Shown here: positions 61,079 through 64,000 of the stretch, piece after piece
Layout: the number at the start of each line of letters is the position of its first letter
Numbering within the stretch: position 1 is the stretch's first letter
Made by a program: the position numbers and the translations under genes
From: CAZUMJ01 sp964621605
GTDB taxonomy: Bacteria; Actinomycetota; Acidimicrobiia; Acidimicrobiales; Iamiaceae
Direction of reading: 5' to 3'
Length of the DNA stretch: 64,000 nt
Assembly (NCBI GenBank): GCA_964621605.1
Contig: CAZUMJ010000016.1
Coordinates: forward strand, 3,402 to 67,401
Notes under the pieces: model-generated
The model's database searches: none
The model's input: only the letters and a program-made list of their open reading frames with translations
Told to the model about the DNA's origin: nothing

Positions 61079-63073
61079 GTGACGGCCTCGGACGACCTCG
61101 AACAGCAGGCGATCAGCGTGATCCGCGCGCTCGCCATGGACGGCCCCATGGCCGCCCGATCCGGCCACCAGGGCACCGCCATGGCCCTCGCGCCCCTCGC
61201 TCATGTCCTGTTCACCCGGGTGATGAACTACGACCCCGCCGCGCCCGATTGGGCCGATCGCGACCGTTTCGTGCTCTCCGCTGGGCACGCGTCGATCTTG
61301 CTCTACTCGATGCTGTACCTCACCGGGTTCGGGCTCACGCTCGACGACCTGCGATCGTTCCGGCAGTGGGGGTCGGCCACCCCCGGGCACCCCGAAGCGG
61401 GCCACACCGCCGGGGTCGAGGTGACGACCGGCCCCCTCGGCCAAGGCGTGGCCAACGGCGTCGGGCTGGGCATGGCCGAGCGAATCCTGCGAGGGCGCTT
61501 CGGCAGCGACCTCGTTGATCATCACACCTTCGTGATCTGCGGCGACGGTGACCTGGAAGAGGGCATCAGCCATGAGGCAGCCTCCTTGGCAGGTCACCTC
61601 GGACTCGGGCGTCTCATCTACATCTATGACGACAACCACGTCTCCATCGACGGCCCGACCGAACTCGCGCTGAGCGACGACGCGGTCGGGCGCTTTCGCG
61701 CCTACGGCTGGGACGTCGATGACCTCGGAGAATCCGCGAACGATCTCGACGCGATCGAGTCGGCCCTGCTGCGCGCGAAGTCAGTGACCGACAAGCCCAG
61801 CTTGATCGTGCTGCGCAGTCGCATCGCCTTCCCGTCGCCGCGCTTCACCGACGATCCGAAGGCGCACGGCAACCCCTTCGACGCAGACGAGATTCGCCGC
61901 ACGAAAGAGGTCATGGGGCTTCCTCCCGACCAGGACTTCTACGTGCCCGACGAGGTCCTGGCCTGGTACCGGGCGATCGGGTCACGTGGGGCTGCCGTCC
62001 GCGCCCAATGGGCCGACCGCCTCGCCGCATGGGACGGCGATCGCGCCCTCTGGGACGCGACCTGGTCCGTCAAGGGTGTTCCGGGGTGGGAGGCATCGCT
62101 CCCTCGCTTCGAGGCGGGCACCGAGCTCGCAACTCGCCAGGCAAGCAACAAGGTGCTCGATGCGTTGCACGACGCCGTTCCGTCGATCGTTGCCGGGTCA
62201 GCGGACCTGACCGGCAACACCGGCGTCCTGCTGGCCGGAGCCGAGACCCAGTCTGCCGAGACCCCGGGCGGTCGCCAGGTGCACTACGGCATCCGCGAAC
62301 ACGCGATGGCGGGCGTCATGAACGGGCTCGCCAAGCACGGGGGCGTCCTGCCCGTCGGTGGCACGTTCTTCGTGTTCAGCGACTACGCCCGCCCGTCGAT
62401 ACGCCTGGCGGCGCTCGAGCAGGCGAAGGTGATCTACTCGTTCACCCACGATTCCGTGGGGGTCGGCGAGGACGGGCCGACCCACCAGCCGATCGAGCAG
62501 CTGGCATCGCTGCGCGCCATGCCTGGGCTGCGTGTCATCCGGCCCGCCGACGCCAACGAGACGTCGGCCGCGTGGCGCCTTGCGATCGATCACGACGGGC
62601 CGACCGCGCTGGTGCTCTCGCGGCAAGGGCTTCCGGTGCTGCACGGCACCGACCGCCCCGACGCGGTCGCACGGGGCGCGTACGTCCTCCACGAGACTGG
62701 CGGCGAAGACGGAGGTGAACCCGACCTCGTCCTGTTGGCAACCGGCTCCGAGGTTGCGCTCTGCCTCGAGGCTGCGGCGCTCCTGGCGGTCGACGGCCGC
62801 CGCACGCGCGTCGTGTCCTTCCCGTGTTGGGAACTGTTCGACGACCAATCGGCCGAGTACCAAGAGGCAACCATCCCCTCTGCGGTTCCCACGCTCGCCG
62901 TCGAGGCAGGTGCCTCGTTCGGCTGGGATCGCTGGGCTGACGACACCGTCGCCATCGACCGGTTCGGCGCGTCGGCCCCCGCCAAGGTGGTGTTCACCCA
63001 TCTCGGCTTCACCCCGGACAACGTCGCAGCACGGGCACGGGAACTGCTGGCCGACCTCGACATCTTGTCCTGA
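61079..63073 (+). CDS. tkt: Transketolase
   Basis: A 664-residue thiamine-diphosphate enzyme. The N-terminal domain shows SGHQGTAMALAPLAHVLF, GPLGQGVANGVGLGMAER and the ThDP motif CGDGDLEEGISHEA; the pyrimidine domain has YGIREHAMAGVMNGLAKHGG, FFVFSDYARPSIRLAAL and HDSVGVGEDGPTHQP; the C-terminal domain has VLATGSEVAL-type VLLATGSEVALCLEAA. It transfers two-carbon ketol units between sugar phosphates. GTG 61079 has GGAGG about six bases upstream. The transaldolase gene follows 14 bases later. Confidence 0.97.
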   Translation: MTASDDLEQQAISVIRALAMDGPMAARSGHQGTAMALAPLAHVLFTRVMNYDPAAPDWADRDRFVLSAGHASILLYSMLYLTGFGLTLDDLRSFRQWGSATPGHPEAGHTAGVEVTTGPLGQGVANGVGLGMAERILRGRFGSDLVDHHTFVICGDGDLEEGISHEAASLAGHLGLGRLIYIYDDNHVSIDGPTELALSDDAVGRFRAYGWDVDDLGESANDLDAIESALLRAKSVTDKPSLIVLRSRIAFPSPRFTDDPKAHGNPFDADEIRRTKEVMGLPPDQDFYVPDEVLAWYRAIGSRGAAVRAQWADRLAAWDGDRALWDATWSVKGVPGWEASLPRFEAGTELATRQASNKVLDALHDAVPSIVAGSADLTGNTGVLLAGAETQSAETPGGRQVHYGIREHAMAGVMNGLAKHGGVLPVGGTFFVFSDYARPSIRLAALEQAKVIYSFTHDSVGVGEDGPTHQPIEQLASLRAMPGLRVIRPADANETSAAWRLAIDHDGPTALVLSRQGLPVLHGTDRPDAVARGAYVLHETGGEDGGEPDLVLLATGSEVALCLEAAALLAVDGRRTRVVSFPCWELFDDQSAEYQEATIPSAVPTLAVEAGASFGWDRWADDTVAIDRFGASAPAKVVFTHLGFTPDNVAARARELLADLDILS

Positions 63074-63087
63074 CCAAGGAGCACACC

Positions 63088-64000
63088 ATGACCCGCCTCC
63101 AAGACCTCCACCGCCTGCAGGACCAGAGCCCCTGGCTCGACAACCTTCGCCGCGACTGGATCCGCGGCGGGCAGCTCAAGACGTGGATCGAACGGGGCGT
63201 GCGAGGAATCACCTCGAACCCGTCGATCCTTCAAAAGGCCATCGAAGGCCGCGCCGACTACGACGAGGAGTTCACCTCCCTCATCGCGGCCGGACTGTCG
63301 ACGACCGACGCCTACTGGCGCTTGGCCACGACGGACATCGTCGACGCACTCGCCCTGCTTCGCCCGGTGTTCGACGAGAGCAACGGCGTCGATGGCTTCG
63401 TGTCGATCGAGGTCGCACCTGAGCTCGCCCGCGATTCCGCAGGCACCGCGGCCGCGGCGCGGGAGCTCCACGGCTCGATCGCACAGCCGAACCTCTACGT
63501 GAAGATCCCTGGCACCGCCGAAGGGGTGTCCGCGATCGAGGACATGATCGCCGAGGGTCACAGCATCAACGTGACGCTGCTCTTCAGCGTGGCTCGCTAC
63601 GACGAGATCATCGAGGCCTACCTACGCGGCCTCGAGCGGCTCGTCGACGCAGGCGGAGACCCCTCGCAGGTTGCCAGCGTGGCGTCGTTCTTCGTCAGCC
63701 GAGTCGACACCGCCGTCGATCGGCGCCTCGAAGAGATCGGCACCCCCGAATCCCTTGCCCTACGCGGGAAGGCCGCGGTCGCCAACGCCCAAGCCGCCTA
63801 TGAGCTGTTCCTGTCGCGCTTCACGGGGGCCCGCTGGGAGGCCCTGGCTGCCCGCGGTGCCCGAGTGCAGCGTCCCCTGTGGGCAAGCACCTCCACGAAG
63901 AACGCCGACTACCCCGACACGCTGTACGTCGACACCCTCATCGGCCCGAACACGGTGAACACCATGCCCGAGGGCACGCTCGACGACTTCGACGATCACG
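63088..64000 (+). CDS. tal: Transaldolase, 3' end missing
   Basis: Open from ATG 63088 through the window end (304 codons visible). AAGGAG seven bases upstream supports the start. DNLRRDWIRGGQLKTWIERG and GITSNPSILQKAI are the family N-terminus; the Schiff-base lysine is in NLYVKIPGT; INVTLLFSVARYDEIIEAYL, SVASFFVSRVDTAVDRRL and ASTSTKNADYPDTLYVD follow. It transfers dihydroxyacetone units. The actinobacterial form is near 370 residues; whether a glucose-6-phosphate isomerase is fused behind it cannot be seen. Confidence 0.95.
   Translation, partial: MTRLQDLHRLQDQSPWLDNLRRDWIRGGQLKTWIERGVRGITSNPSILQKAIEGRADYDEEFTSLIAAGLSTTDAYWRLATTDIVDALALLRPVFDESNGVDGFVSIEVAPELARDSAGTAAAARELHGSIAQPNLYVKIPGTAEGVSAIEDMIAEGHSINVTLLFSVARYDEIIEAYLRGLERLVDAGGDPSQVASVASFFVSRVDTAVDRRLEEIGTPESLALRGKAAVANAQAAYELFLSRFTGARWEALAARGARVQRPLWASTSTKNADYPDTLYVDTLIGPNTVNTMPEGTLDDFDDH

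Overview
The window is GC-rich, densely packed chromosomal DNA from an actinobacterium. Four things point there: a complete Pup-proteasome locus (ARC/Mpa, Dop, Pup, PrcB, PrcA, PafA, PafB, PafC) running on into tatA, tatC and a helY-type helicase; a gcvH, garA, merR, DUF151, merR block in the same order as mycobacterial Rv1826-Rv1830; a DUF4193 protein; and frequent GTG starts. Class Acidimicrobiia is my best guess, from the overall mix of genes. That is inference, because I could not run any comparison.

Layout. 1-1092: a 5'-truncated SRAP gene facing a HIT-family gene. 1159-8750: a rightward run holding a CDP-alcohol phosphatidyltransferase, a nucleotidyltransferase/pseudo-phosphomutase fusion, gcvH, a GarA-like FHA protein with a zinc ribbon, a MerR regulator, a DUF151 protein, a second MerR regulator and gcvT. 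8820-11912: leftward gcvP under a tandem glycine riboswitch. 12150-22929: lipoproteins, a class II aldolase, a TetR/ABC substrate-binding pair, a two-component system and an Arg/Gly-rich protein. 22926-26671: HAD, zinc-ribbon, crotonase, Nudix, GNAT and DUF4193 genes. 26836-51224: a long, mostly leftward region from dacB and small membrane genes through ttuB/ttuA-like and trmI, the proteasome locus, lepB, tat genes, helY, a DAGK-like protein, a dehydrogenase and an M20 peptidase to a tandem ThyX-like protein. 51231-57356: a split ADP-forming acyl-CoA synthetase, then an SDR / EthA-like monooxygenase / PF10118 operon facing a TetR gene. 57368-64000: an M13 peptidase, an IS5-family insertion sequence, a TetR gene, transketolase and a transaldolase cut by the window end.

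How the genes fit together. Proteins are tagged with Pup by PafA, untagged by Dop, unfolded by the ARC ring and degraded by PrcAB. PafB and PafC are the WYL-domain regulators encoded alongside. GcvP, GcvT and GcvH supply three components of glycine cleavage, with only gcvP behind the riboswitch. TrmI, TtuA and a TtuB-like carrier form a tRNA T-loop modification set. A repeated signal is a -10-like hexamer (mostly TAGNNT) only 6 to 10 nt before a start codon, seen at twenty genes, which suggests widespread leaderless transcription. No tRNA, rRNA or CRISPR array was seen. The only stretch over 300 bases without a protein gene is 11709-12149, which holds the riboswitch.
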